Shown here piece by piece: positions 45,850 through 57,359 of a stretch of 64,000 nucleotides of DNA. Within the stretch, counting starts at the first letter, position 1, and the number at the start of each line of letters is the position of its first letter. Position numbers and translations under genes: made by a program. Below the pieces are notes generated by a model. It saw nothing but the letters and a program-made list of their open reading frames with translations, was not told where the DNA came from and made no database searches. Source of the DNA: Kappaphycus alvarezii (lineage: Eukaryota; Rhodophyta; Florideophyceae; Gigartinales; Solieriaceae); assembly GCA_002205965.3 (NCBI GenBank), contig NADL03000513.1:1240001-1304000 (forward strand). The letters run 5' to 3'.

Positions 45850-47000
45850 CCCTTTCTCAAGGCGAACGTCCCGGGTCGTCACTGCTCTTCTTCTGCTTCC
45901 GTTAGTGTTCGCTGTCTTATTGATTAAATGTATGGTCCTCAAACGGGTACGGATGCAACTGATTACCAATATGATGTTCTAAAAAGTAGGTTCGCATTAC
46001 TGGTACCTCACTTTGTAGCATAGCCTCATATATTGGTTTGATAACATCGAGGTGGGGTTGAATACATTCTTCTTCCGTGACTCTTCCGAATCTTCCAAGA
46101 GTGAAAAAGTATATGTGATATGCAAACTCTTCTGGAAGATGCCGTAGGAATGGATGCCGATAAGAAAAGAAGACGCGCATCATCAAGAACGAATCTTCGT
46201 AAGATAAGTGCGGTCCATGTAGCGCCCTAAAACATAAACAGATGCTTATCATGAAATAAGAAATGACCTGCGCATCGTTCGCATCCTCGGAGATATTGCG
46301 CAGCCAAAAAGATAATCTTCTTCTTCCGACTGTATGCTGTGCATGGTTGTGAAGGAGAGCTAGAGATGAAGTTGTGTGGACGGTCCCGATGAATGGCCGC
46401 GACCAGCTCCTGACGTACTGGGACCTGCACGAGGTCCTCTCGGGGGACGACCGGAACCTCTTCTGGGCGGGTTGTTGTCTCCCGAAGGTCCTCCTCTGGT
46501 CATCATCACTGCTTCAGGAGGATCCTCGCCGCCTCCAACGTTCCCAATTTGTGGCGGAGAAACGTAAGGTTCCCATAGAGGATACGGGACCAGTCTGTAC
46601 TCCATATCCGGGGGTAAGGCGTAACCTCTCAGTCGCACGTCTTGGTTGTTCTTGAGAAATACGTAAATTGGACGGATAATATTCAGATACGTTTGCGACA
46701 AGTCTCCGCAGCTACCATTCCATATCTTCCTATAGAGTAATGATATATTACCTCCACAAACTCTGGACCTGCTTCCGTGAACCTTCCGTTTTGGAATGAA
46801 AATAGAACTCTTATTAATAGTCGGAAATCTTCTTCAGGTAGCAATGGTCCGTTCAACGTACGAAAACATAGGCATATATTAATGTAGAAATGGATGATTA
46901 CGTGGAGTTCGTAGTAGTCCCGCGTAATCGAGATGATCCATTCCCAGGCCCTTTTTCCTCCCATAGGAATCATTCTATAGTTAAAGATGAGTATGCCCCG
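45850..47000 (-). other. Element C: tandem accessory modules
   Basis: Module 1 (about 46600-47000) and module 2 (about 45900-46300) are nearly the same as in element A: NICLCFRTLNGPLLPEED and SICLCFRALHGPHLSYED lead-ins, EVIYHYSIGRYG and HIYFFTLGRFG cores, and PYP...PY ends. A Pro/Gly/Arg-rich linker (PPRRGSGRPPRGPRAGP) joins them. Broken. Confidence 0.75.
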
Positions 47001-49740
47001 TGGTTGCGCATAGTCCTGTGTGAGAAGGAATTCTTCAGGCCTCTGATGATAAGGGACCAGACGACGTGCATGGATAGCCCTCCTTGATCTCTTCCCTGAG
47101 CTTGAACAGAGCTGATAGTGCGGGTGTCTTTCCTCCGTGACGATGCAAGGGTTCGAGTACTTGGTTTGGAAGGCCGGCCACTTCACAGCCTGCTGCATTG
47201 CTTTTCCATGTACTACAAGTACTTTAGAGCCAACTGAAAAGGTTCTGACTGCATTTCTGCATCCTTATTTCTTGTCTGTGTTAGCGCGCGGTGTGATCTC
47301 CAGCCTTCGTGGCCAGTAGTTCAACTTCCCTACTCTCTTCATCGATAATATTTGTTTCCATGTCTCTCTGTAACATTCTAGGAGCCCTTCCGTACATTAG
47401 CTCGAATGGTGAGCGTCCATTTCTTCTCTTCTTCGACGATAGCCGTATAACACTTTTGGTAAGGCATCTTCCCACTGGATTTCATTCTCCGACATAGTTT
47501 TCGATATTGCTCGTTTAATGGTTCCAACCATCCTCTCAGCTTTCCCGTTGGACATAGGAGCGTATGCGAGAACGGTCTTCAGCTGAATCCCTTTCTCGTC
47601 CAAAAAACGAAGCAGTGAAGTTGCAGTAAAACAAAGGGCGTTATCCGAGATGATCCTTTTTGGAAGACCAAACGGTTCAATTATTTCTTTTTCGATGAAT
47701 CTCAGTACCACCTCAGCATTTGCCTCCTCAACTGCAACTGCTATTGGCCATCCAGTAAGATGTTCCACCCCTATAAGGAGATTTTTTTCCGGAAGAGTTT
47801 CCTTGAACGGGCCCGCAAAGTCAATTGAGAAGGTTTCAAAGAGACCGGAAACTGGAAAACTTAGAGTTGTCTTATACTTCCGTATTGGAGTGAATTTTTG
47901 GCAGTTGTCGCAGCTTTTCACGAAATTATAGACGTCCTTATGGATACCGGGCCACCAGAATCTCTCAGTTACGAATTTTTTGGTTGTTTCGAGATCCCAA
48001 TGCCCTAGCTCATCATGGAAAGTCCTCAAGATCTTCATTCTTTCTTTCAAAGGGGCCACTAGTCGGGGACCGGCTTTAGTGTGCCGGAAGAGTTTCCCAT
48101 TCCACAATGTAAAAGCCTTTTGATTCCTGCGTACCCAATTTCTGTGTTCAAGATCAACCTTTCTCATTTCTAGTCCATCGAGGAATTTGATCAGTCCGTG
48201 AATATTAGCTTCGTACTCGTTATCGTTCGGCAACTGCAACTCGGCGACTCCGACGATGTCCTCCGAAGCTTTTTCATTTGGAATCAGTGCGTCCCTCAAG
48301 CGGGATAGGTAATCGGCAGGCTGATTATTGCGTCCGGGTCTATACACAATTTCAAACCGATATTCTGCGAAAATGTCGAGCCATCGGGCCAAGCGGTGAT
48401 GTACATCCTTCTTTTGGAATGCTGTCTTAAGTGCCTGGTGATCAGTTATCAAGACAAATTTCTCGAGTGATAAAAGGTATACGCGAAACTTTTTCAGCGC
48501 GAAGACGACAGCTAGCGCTTCTTTCTCGCAGACTGAGTATCTCTTTTCCGCATCATTCAGAGTTCGGCTTGCGAATTGAACAGGGTGTAGTCTTCCGTTT
48601 TCATCTTTTTGGGACAAAACGGCACCCAAAGACCGTTCTGAGGCATCTGTCTCCACAACGAATGGTCTCTTGAAATCTGGGTACATGAGAACTGGGGGGA
48701 CACATAGCTTATCTTTAAGCTCCTGAAATGCAGTTTCCATTTCCTTGTTCCAGTAAAATTTTCCGTTCTTCGTAGTGCTGGCATGTAACGGTGCTGCAGT
48801 CTTGGCGAAATCTTTGATAAATCTTCTGTAATATGAGGCCAGTCCTAAGAAGCTTCGGACCTCCGTCTTTGAAGCGGGCCTTGGTGCCAACTTTATTTTT
48901 TTCGTTTTCTCTGGATCCACTCTAATTCCCTCTTGGTCGACGATATGACCGAGTAATTGGATAGAAGTTTTCGCAAAGAAGCATTTGCTCAACTTAATTT
49001 TCAAGCTATACTCCGATATCCTCTCCACAACTGTCTTGACGTGCGAGATGTGCTGATCCAATGTTTCTGAGAATATGACGACATCATCGATATAGACTCT
49101 TGCGAATGGAAGTCCTTTCAAAACCTCGTTCATCATTCTTTGGAATGTAGCTGGTGCATTCATGAGACCAAAAGGCATCACTTCGAACCTGAACGTACCG
49201 GCTTTGCTGGTAAAGGTTGTTTTTTCCTTACATTTTTCATCCAATGGAATCTGCCAATAGCCAGTGTAAAGGTCAATTGAGGTGAAATATCTCCCATCCT
49301 TCAGGTCCTCGAGGATCTCCTCCATGTTCGGAATCGGAAATCGATCGGGTATCATTCTCTGGTTCAGTTGTCGGTAATCGACGCAAAAACGCAGCTTTCC
49401 ATCCTTCTTTGGTGCGACCACAACTGGAAACGACCATGGGGATGAAACTGGTCGAATAATATCATTTTTCAGCATACTTGTAACATTTTCTGAGATAAAT
49501 TGGTCATATTTTGGCGGTTGACGTCTAGGCTTGTGGTAAATCGGTTGAGTGTCGGTAAGTTCGAACGAGTGAGTAACCGGTACACTTGCTTGTCTTAAAT
49601 CTGAACACTCCATGCAATTACTTCGGAAGATGTTAACATGTCGGATATTTTCAGTGAGGCGGCGGCGGGAAGGTGCTGCACTTTTCCTTGGATTTCTGCC
49701 ATTTGGCGCCCTTTTTCTTCTTGATCTCAACCTCAATATT
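47000..49740 (-). other. Element C: RT, RNase H and integrase region
   Basis: RT: LRFCVDYRQLN, YFTSIDLYTGYWQIPL, VYIDDVVIFSETL. RNase H: VVETDASERSLGAVL, ITDHQALKTAFQ, YRPGRNNQPADYLSR. Integrase: HDELGHWDLE with CDNCQ, FSIDFAGPF, IISDNALCF, MSNGKAERMVGTIKR, GYRRRR. All catalytic residues that I can recognise are present. This is the clearest pol copy in the window besides D and is mostly open. Confidence 0.93.
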
Positions 49741-49929
49741 TTGAAGGACCTCTTCCGTCGTGCTCACATCTTCATATATGGAATTCGACGTATTCTTATT
49801 TTCTTTGCAAAGGTAATCTTCTTTCATGCTCCGAATTCTGTCCTTTGATTCGATATCATCGCAAAAAGAAACACATTCGGTTTCAAACTATCCTAGAATT
49901 CCAGTCGTCATCTGTTTCAAACCCAGAAT

Positions 49930-50400
49930 CATAATCGTCCCATGCCATGTTCATTACCCCCGAGGTACCCTTTTCCACTTCCGAAAGTGTTAGTTGGTTC
50001 CGAATCTTCGCTGTCATAGCTAGAAGTGAAATCTTCACTGTCCGTTTCTTTTAAATCTTCAGGATGCGTGCTTTTGTCGAAATCCAGGGGCATCTTCACG
50101 GTTCTGCCGTCAATATTAACTGAAACCATTTGATTGCCCAAGTCAATGCATGTCCCTAGTCTTTCCATGGTAGGGCAGCCAATGATTGCATCGAAAGGGA
50201 GATCAGGCATGACAAGAAAGTCTACATCAACTTTAGAGTCCCCAAAGAACACGGAAACCTTGTCAACAGTGCCCATGCATTTTGAGACGGTTCCATCCGC
50301 TACAGTTATTTTTCGAGTCGTTGGAGTAATGTCGAGACCTAGATCTGTCACCAAAGTTTCTGAAATGAGGTTTGGAACAGCACCCGAATCGAAGAGAGCT
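49930..50400 (-). other. Element C: protease region
   Basis: Aspartic-protease body TPTTRKITVADGTVSKC, VFFGDSKVDVDFLVMP, FDAIIGCPTMERLG, followed by the acidic EDFTSSYDSEDSEP linker. The DSGA active site lies at the right edge near 50385. Confidence 0.82.
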
Positions 50401-50799
50401 GGGTTTTCATACCCAATACTTTGACTGGTACCAGCTTAAGACGTCTTGGTGCTGTCGAGGCCGATTGAAGAAACAGTTTCTTACCCTTAGCGGACTTATT
50501 AGACCTGATAATTTTTTGAGTTCTTTTCTCGCATCCTCTGCGTCGCCCCTCAAAAGTTGACCAAACGTTATCCCAGTTGGGGCCGATGCAAGCTCAGCCA
50601 CCAAATTGTACCTCTTCACATACTCTAGTACGTCCTTAGAGATACTCTTAACTTTCTTACTCTTTTTCGTCTTCTTGGCCGGAGTGACTCCCACTCCTGG
50701 AACAACTTGATCAGACCTCTTGGTTCGAGGAGGTACAGGTGCTGGGATATGCTCCAGCATTCCATAATCTAGCCTAGGTTTCTTCGATAAAATGTTCCC

Positions 50800-51830
50800 T
50801 TCCCCATCCCTTTTTGTCACATTGACTTGACTAATTCTTCAGCGATGGATACGTTACCGGCATCCGTCAACCTTTGATCCCTTCTATTTTGTAAGATTTT
50901 CACCTCTGGTCCTGACTCACTCCTTGCTTCCGATAAATTTGCTCTTCTGTTGTCTTTAGACCAGCAGTTACTTTCATGATGCCCATATCGACCGCACTTT
51001 CCACAACGAGTGTTTCTATGTGGATTATCAGGACACCTGTTTGCAAAGTGTCCAGGCTTGTGACAGTAAGAACAGACTTCTGCGGCCTTAGGGGCCCCAG
51101 ACTGGTTCTTCTTAATGGTAAGAGTAAGGCTTTCCAACTGCGAGGTTATCATGTCAAGTCGATTATCGAATCGGGTTTCCAACCTTTCTTCCAAGTTTTT
51201 GACATCGCTCCTGACAGATTCTAATGCCGCTGCACTAGTAGCCGGCCTTTGATAATTCTTTTCAGGATGTACGATAGACATCGATGTGCGGGTTTCCCTC
51301 GGTACCTCACTCAGTGACTGAAACGTCTCCGAATTTTTGACAAATTCTACTATGGTACCCTTCAGTTCATCAAAAGTGTGAGGGCCCTTGATGAGGAGGA
51401 AATCGAGAGCCGCTTATCCCCCATAGCCGCCTTACGCAGCATTCCGTACTTGGCTTGGGCGTTGAACCCAGCCTTTTCATAAGATCACACAAGTACACCA
51501 ATGAGCTTAACAAATCGTCGAAGTTGAGCCGGGCCTCTATGGCGGTACGAATCATCTCATCTGGTTCTACCTCCTTAGCATACTCTTTCACAAGCCACAC
51601 ACATACGTCACCGAAGTTACGCCCATTCCCGTTAAGAGACCACCCGTCGATAAACTTGGACTTATATTTGTGCTTTGCGTCACCATGAAGATAGGCAAAG
51701 ATACTTGCGGCCTTCTCTTCATCGCCTTCTCACGCATCACAACGTTGACATATGTATAGAGAAACTCCTCAACGTCTTCATTCTTGCCCCCTGTGAACGT
51801 TATACGAGCAGCGTTGAGATCCATGATTAC
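50800..51830 (-). other. Element C: gag region
   Basis: Gag starts near 51824 (MDLNAARITFTGGKNEDVEEF), the usual F-x-G-x(n)-E-x-F pattern of Ty3/gypsy capsid starts. A coiled-coil-like stretch (AALESVRSDVKNLEERLE) lies near 51200, and two CCHC knuckles near 50985-51085. After the knuckles a Lys-rich linker (KKTKKSKKVKSISKDV) leads to the protease. Broken. Confidence 0.8.
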
Positions 51831-51879
51831 AGAAAAGAAATCCCCTCGAACGGTTCCCTAAGACTGCTCAACTCGAATA

Positions 51880-51913
51880 CCTCGGGTGCAACCCCCTCCA
51901 CAGGAGTACCAAA
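51880..51913 (-). promoter_or_regulatory. Candidate primer-binding site of element C
   Basis: The minus strand inside the LTR end reads TTTGGTACTCCTGTGGAGGG. TGG begins two bases after the LTR, as expected for pairing with a tRNA CCA end. The first 10-12 bases are also kept in B (17730-17743) and decayed in H. The tRNA is not identified. Confidence 0.5.
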
Positions 51914-52123
51914 TGATAGGGGTAAATCGTCGGGAGAAGAGATACTTAGAACCAACTACCCAAGACGGAGGTGTTGCGAGCGACAAAAGTGCTACCGTGG
52001 TATAGTTGAACAAATAAAAAGGAGTGTATATGGGAGAGAGTTGAGAGGGCTACAAGCAAGTATAAAAGGGGCAGCGTCTACCACTGATGCTCTGCGACCA
52101 GCTTAGGAAAAAGTTTTCTTGGG
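51914..52123 (-). repeat. Part of the 5' LTR of element C
   Basis: R-U5 end, about 210 bp, starting at TGATAGG. It is nearly the same as 44426-44636 and stops after TTTTCTTGGG at 52123 where LINE sequence starts. Confidence 0.88.
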
Positions 52124-54103
52124 CCAGCCCTCGTCACACCACATTATATGGCAATGAAAACAAGCCTTCCCGCTGTCACCCTCAGCAACCCCGTCGTTGC
52201 TCTTTCACATACCGCGCTGGATTTCTTGATCAAATCCGCTTCACTGCTTGACGGAGCTGTGAACCTTGCTGACCCCGCATCAACTGATCATTTCCTCGCA
52301 TCCGACCTGCAAACCTCTACGTTCAACGCGCTTAAGCCGTCTTTCCAGAACAACCCGCAGTTTAGGTCTGTCCTGAACATTCTTAACGCGCGTGTCGGCG
52401 TTCACGTTTCCGCACCCCGTTCTCCTTCCGCTTCCGACACTAACTCGCCTGTCGAGGATCCTGCGGCCACAGCACCGGTCCCGTTTCTGCGAGCGGTCAA
52501 AGCTCTAGCGGCCCAAGCACCGGTGCGGACCCACCCTATTCGCCGCCTTCCCCATCGGTCGTCAAGGCTTGACTGAGAATCGCGATCTCGACGACGCCTC
52601 CCTAGCCCGTAAGTTTGCAGGCACTGTTCGTAATGCCACCCACGGCCTTTTCGGAGGTAATCAGAAGCGTTTCGTTCGCGTGTCTGTTCCGTCAACCTTC
52701 CAGATTCACAACCCATCCCAGTTTCGCGGTTCCCTGGTTCCTGCTCATCATCCAATCCCCAGATCCGAACCACTTCTACATCTGTGCGGCGGAGCGCGAC
52801 TTAACGATGGTCAACGCTGCATACGACTCTCATCGCACCCGAGCCCAGCATTCTGACAATTTTGACGCACCAACTCTTACCTTCACCGGCATAATGGATC
52901 TAGAGAATGATCTCTCGGCTGATGACCTCGTTGCAGTATGGCAAGGTCTGCGTTCCGAAATCTCTCGCTTGGAAGACGACAAATGCAAATGGTCTCTTTC
53001 TCGATCCTTCGCCACCGCTCTCCGGGACATCGATACGAGAATACTTGCCAAACTGTCCGGCCTCCCTGGTTTCTCTGGGGCAGTCCTCTGCCTCCCCTAG
53101 CAGCAGCAGCAGGTGGATTCAAACGCCGCCGTACCCAGAATGCCCCTGTTCCGCCTCAAACGGATGGCTGGATTACGGTCGGTACCCCCAATGCCAATCT
53201 CCCATCCCTCCGCTCCCTACTACACCAGCAGACACCAATCCCTATGGTCTCCTTGAACACATTCCCGCCCCCGATGCCGACATGGATCCTAACGCATGAA
53301 TCTCCCAGCTGTGAATCTAGTTTCAGGACCATCCCAGTCACCCCTCACCTTCCGTTCCTCTTCTCCGCCCCTTCCCTGTTCTCACCTTCATTCCTCGCCC
53401 AGTCCAAGCCGCGGCTTACGACTTATACTTTGCTGCCTTGTACCACGTTATATCTGCTCCATCGCCAGAGCACAGGACTCGAGCCCTTCTGGAACTTCTT
53501 GCCATCCCGGAGTTGGTTTTCCGACACAACCGCCCCCGCGCTTTTGGCCGCCGCCGCAGGGAAAATTGCTCCAGCCTTGTTGACCGCATCCGCATGGCCT
53601 CTAGCCGCCTCTATGATGACCTCTTCGACGAGGCCTCCTCGTTGTTCATCTCCGCCCTCCCCTCTCCGATTCTATCCCTCCCACCCTCGCCCGCCCTGAC
53701 ACGGCCCTTCGCAGATGCCGCCGCTTTCTCTCCCGGAGTAGCCCTTCCCGGGCCACAGCAGCCCTTCTCCAAGTCGATCCGCCACTCTCCCCCAGCGAAG
53801 CTACCTTTCAATCCTTGGCTTCACTTCATCCCCCGCCCCCATTCCAATCACTCCCATGCCCATTCACGGTTTGCCTCCGGCGCTAAAGTTCTCGGTCTCG
53901 GATGTCCGCCGTGCCATTCACAGCCTGGATACTTCAACCGCTCCTGAGGCCGATGGTCTATCCCCAGTGTTCCTGCGAATGCTGCTTCGCCCGGAAGGTG
54001 GGTCACGCCGGGAGGGATTGCCTACATGCCCTGACAAAGTTCCTCAACCTGTTTGAGCGGCGATCTGCCGGCCGCATGCCGCCGGTATCTCTGCGGAGGG
54101 GGT
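52124..54103 (+). mobile_element. LINE 5' region to RT start (copy L6)
   Basis: GC-rich plus-strand sequence in three or more frames. A first frame starts at 52148 (MAMKTSLPAVTLSNPVVALS). Later parts include LSADDLVAVWQGLRSEISRLEDD, then HRTRALLELLAIPELVFRHN and a basic GRRRREN, which fit the segment before RT in endonuclease-tailed LINEs. The RT entry is FSVSDVRRAIHSLD followed by TAPEADGLSPVFLRML, which matches the finger motif (APGPDGLxP). LTKFLNLFERRSAGRMPP follows. The catalytic FADD-type core is missing, so this copy is internally deleted, and small indels break the frame. It is cut on both sides by LTR sequence. Confidence 0.72.
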
Positions 54104-54822
54104 TGATGTGCGCAATTCGCACACGAAAAAATCTAGATGAGGACCATAATTGTATACAGTATTGGAACTGGGAAGATATTTTTTACAGTTTTTGAATTTG
54201 CAAGATATTTTTAATTTGGGTGAGTGTGGCAAATTCATCGGTTGATTATTTATTTTAGGACACACTGTCATAGTGGATGTCAGTACAGTTCTAGGTTTTG
54301 GGTGATACTACGAGTGACTCTGAAAGGTCTATATAATTGCACATCAATTCCCACCCCTGGCCAATAGGTGGCTGGCATGGGTATGGCACCTAGATATTTA
54401 CCTTGAGGAAATATCTTCTAATGGTCTCTCTGGTTCACACGATTCCCGTGAATGCATTTTATGGTTATTAGTCTGTTTGTTTGAAGACTTTTAGGGTAGC
54501 CAAAGGTCTATATAAGCCGAGTAAACTGCTTCCTTTAGTGGAGGTCAAGCAAGTTGGCAGACAACTTCAGGTCAAGCTCCGAGTAGTAGGAAGTTGAGAG
54601 TCAACTTCAGACCCAAGAAAACTTTTTCCTAAGCTGGTCGCAGAGCATCAGTGGTAGACGCTGCCCCTTTTATACTTGCTTGTAGCCCTCTCAACTCTCT
54701 CCCATATACACTCCTTTTTATTTGTTCAACTATACCACGGTAGCACTTTTGTCGCTTGCAACACCTCCGTCTTGGGCTAGTTGGTTCTAAGTATCTCTTC
54801 TCCCGACGATTTACCCCCATCA
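54104..54822 (+). repeat. Short-class solo LTR
   Basis: TGATGTGCGC to CCCCCATCA, 719 bp, with TATA boxes near 54330 and 54508. It is very close to the LTRs of A and D. No element interior is attached. It lies between two LINE parts of the same orientation; the flanking bases (GGGGT left, GTCTC right) are not a matching target duplication. Confidence 0.92.
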
Positions 54823-55940
54823 GTCTCTCCAAACTTCAGCCATTATCGAGGCTGCTTACGCAGCATCTGTAATTGATTCTTTTGGACTTATCTCCGACCT
54901 GCTGACTCTTTCCCAGGACCGCCACCTGGAAGAGATCGCTCGGTCCGCCATCTCGCTCTTATCCTCCCGCCACCCGCAGCTGTCTTCGTCGCTTAAAGCT
55001 ACGGCTCTTTTCGAGCGTTGTTCATCGCCCGTCCCCGGCGAAAGGATCCAGTCTGCGATCACAACTGAACACATGCTATCGAAGTCCGATAGGTTCTTCT
55101 TGTTCGCGGCGGCCCACGACCGAGCACGGCTCCTCTCCGTGCGCACATCCTCCGCCTCGTCTGTTTTCTCTTCGCTTCTCATCCCCTCCGCGGTACGTAC
55201 ATGTCCTCTTCTACGTGAAAAGTCGCTCTGGCTCTACGTTTCGGCATCGCGCTATTCCCTGGATCTACTAGCTGTCTGGTCTGCTCCCGCCGCTCGGCCG
55301 ACATCACACCCGTCTTAGATCCAAGCGGTCACACAGGCGTTGACCTGCAAATACGAAGACGGAATGTCTCGTCGTCATCACATCCTCCGCAACGTTCTTG
55401 CCCGCTACTGCAAGGAAGTTGGGATCGTCGCCCTCATTGAACATCCGCTCCTCTACCAGGTTCCCAACTCATCTGGGCATTCGGAGTCCCCGCGCTACGA
55501 ATGGGCATTTACATACCCGCTGCATACGGGCTTCACAGTGCCGATATCGCCGTCGACGTTACTGTTGCCCACCCTCCGCACGCCGCCACATTTCGCCGAG
55601 TACGGTTACCGCAGGCGCTGCCGCAACACTCGCAGAGCGCGAGAAACATCGTCATTACGGCAATTACTGCAACCAAAACGATATCCTCCTCTGCTCCGTC
55701 AGGATTGATATCTATGGCGCCTTGGGCGACGACGGCAAGTGTTTTTTCCGCAGCCTTGCTTCCTTCACTGCTTCCCGTCGCGGTTCCTCCCTCAATGAGC
55801 TCCGCGACTTCGTTACCCGTTTTGCGTTTAGTCTCCAAGTAATGCAGGCGCGACAGGTTTCCACCCGCCGCCCGCATTCGTAGTTAATTTATAAATACCC
55901 TCCGCACGCTTCTGTGCAACATTGTACAACCCATAAAGAT
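54823..55940 (+). mobile_element. LINE C-terminal half and 3' UTR (copy L7)
   Basis: Frames in order: SLQTSAIIEAAYAASVIDSF, QSAITTEHMLSKSD, DRARLLSVRTSSASS (the region after RT), VCSRRSADITP with DPSGHTGVDLQ (zinc/His segment), RRHHILRNVLARYCKEVGI, MGIYIPAAYGLHSADIAVDV with TVAHP (nuclease D...D-x-T-V), EREKHRHYGNYCNQNDI, IDIYGALGDDGKCFF, and RDFVTRFAFSLQVMQARQ to a stop near 55882. A 3' UTR of about 55 bp ends near 55938 without a poly(A) run. The protein is split by several single-base frame changes. Such endonuclease-tailed LINEs (R2, CRE, NeSL kin) often insert at preferred sites. Confidence 0.8.
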
Positions 55941-56215
55941 TACCACCACCCGATACTAATGCAGTAAAGTATTGCTAAGTATTCAGCCCTGTTATCTCTC
56001 ATCAGACAAGTACTGCCTCTATTCCCCATTTTTTCAACCGACTTCTTTTTCGGCCACCTATTTGGTAAACTGAGCAGTTCGGCATCTACTGGAAAACACA
56101 GTACATATGCATGTATATTAGAAGCAAATACCCCAGGAGATTGCACCTCAGCCCAGCTTTCACACCCTCCTTTTCCGGAAAAGTCCACTGTTTGCAGCAA
56201 CAGCCCCGCAAAGTT

Positions 56216-56269
56216 ATGATGTGATGTGATGTGATATGATGATGTGATGATGTTGTGATGATGATGTGA
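56216..56269. repeat. Microsatellite of GATGT/GATGATGT units
   Basis: Reverse complement of the repeat at 27717-27772, with a different unit pattern. Confidence 0.9.
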
Positions 56270-56407
56270 AAAAATTTTAAAGAAGCGAGGTTCCTTTTTC
56301 CTAATTTAGCGAGGGTTTTGGTTGAAAACCTGTTGTCCTATTCTTTTCGTGCTTGCACCGTTTTATTGGCGCTAATCAAATGAGCAGCCGTTGTCGGAGA
56401 CTGCAGC

Positions 56408-56421
56408 GCTATATATATAGC
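56408..56421 (+). promoter_or_regulatory. TATA-type palindrome upstream of gene copy 2
   Basis: GCTATATATATAGC, 128 bp before the ATG at 56549; the same as before copy 1. Confidence 0.5.
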
Positions 56422-56548
56422 CATAGAGCAATCAAATGACTTCCGTCCTATCTGCTCTTCTATCTAATTACTCGCGCTTTCCACGAGAACTGGAAAACCT
56501 CAAAGACGCGGCATAAAGATAAGCACCTCAAGGACGAGACCCAGAGAT

Positions 56549-57254
56549 ATGGATTCGCCCAGTGTTATTCCAAACTCTTCCCTTCACAGCAAGAAAACGT
56601 TGCTTGTAGATATCGCCAACATCCCTATGCTTCTTTCGACTCACATCGCTCCCCACTTGAGCATTAAAGATATGTGTGCGTGCAAGCTCACTTGCAAAAC
56701 AATGACAAAGGCTCTCGAGTCTGACATGGTGGGCATGTCTCTTGTTTGCACATATTGCCAACGTTGTATTGCAGATTCAAAGAATCACCTGCTTGCATTC
56801 GATTTATCCACCGAATGACCCACCCCTCTCCAGACATATGCATTACAAGCAATTCGGCAGTCGGTACATACTGGGAAAGCGATGACTTCGTAAAGTGGGT
56901 CAGGCGCACTTTTTCTGTCAACCTCGATGGTCAACCTATGAAACAATGCCGCTTTGTTAAATACACGGAGCGTGGCCAATATCACTGCTACGGTACTACG
57001 GATTGGCGCCTGCACATCCCGATTCACTGCCGTTCGTGTGGCGCAGTGTTGGGACACTCTTGGTGCCTGACCGATGGACCAGCCAATTCCCCTGTTATTC
57101 GCCGAGCGAAGTGCAGTTTTGTATGGGTAAGGTGGTTTATGTAGATCACCGAGGAGTTCAATGCTATTCTAGTGGTGATCCGAAAGTGGTCGGCGGGAGG
57201 GTGACTCGGTGGGAACGCAAAGACGATGCCTTCACCATTATCGAAGAGGATTAA
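56549..57254 (+). pseudogene. F-box plus Mis18/Yippee-like zinc-domain protein, copy 2
   Basis: ATG at 56549 (MDSPSVIPNSSLHSKKTLL) and the same final stop position as copy 1 (IIEED end at 57254). Here the F-box region is open (IAPHLSIKDMCACKLTCKTM, residues 33-52) and runs into CTYCQRCIADS. Compared with copy 1, one base is missing in an A run near 56778 and one T near 57059, so the frame breaks after residue 77 and again after the second CxxC (HCRSCGAVLGH). In copy 1 these two places are intact, so each copy shows where the other is damaged. The protein would be about 235 residues, soluble, with no signal peptide. No introns are evident. The breaks could be real decay or base-call errors in homopolymers. 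Confidence 0.6.
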
Positions 57255-57353
57255 CTAATTCATACTAAGCTTAGTAACTGATATATATAGATTTGTGTTC
57301 TAGGTTCAGTCTTTTGAACGTTGCTGTGTGTAAATCAGAGCGGAAATGACAGC

Positions 57354-57359
57354 AATAAA
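57354..57359 (+). terminator. Polyadenylation signal AATAAA (gene copy 2)
   Basis: AATAAA 100 bp after the stop; conserved with copy 1 at 26625-26630. Confidence 0.55.

Larger units (their letters stand above)
44426..52123 (-). mobile_element. Ty3/gypsy LTR element C, near full length
   Basis: Minus strand. Parts: long-class 3' LTR 44426-45845; accessory modules about 45850-47000; integrase, RNase H and RT about 47000-49740; protease about 49930-50400; gag about 50800-51830 with two zinc knuckles; primer-binding site and leader 51825-51913; part of the 5' LTR 51914-52123. It is broken with roughly half a dozen or more interruptions, but the RT-RNase H-integrase part is open over a long span. 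Young: close to A and D, and its two LTR ends match well where both exist. Confidence 0.93.
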
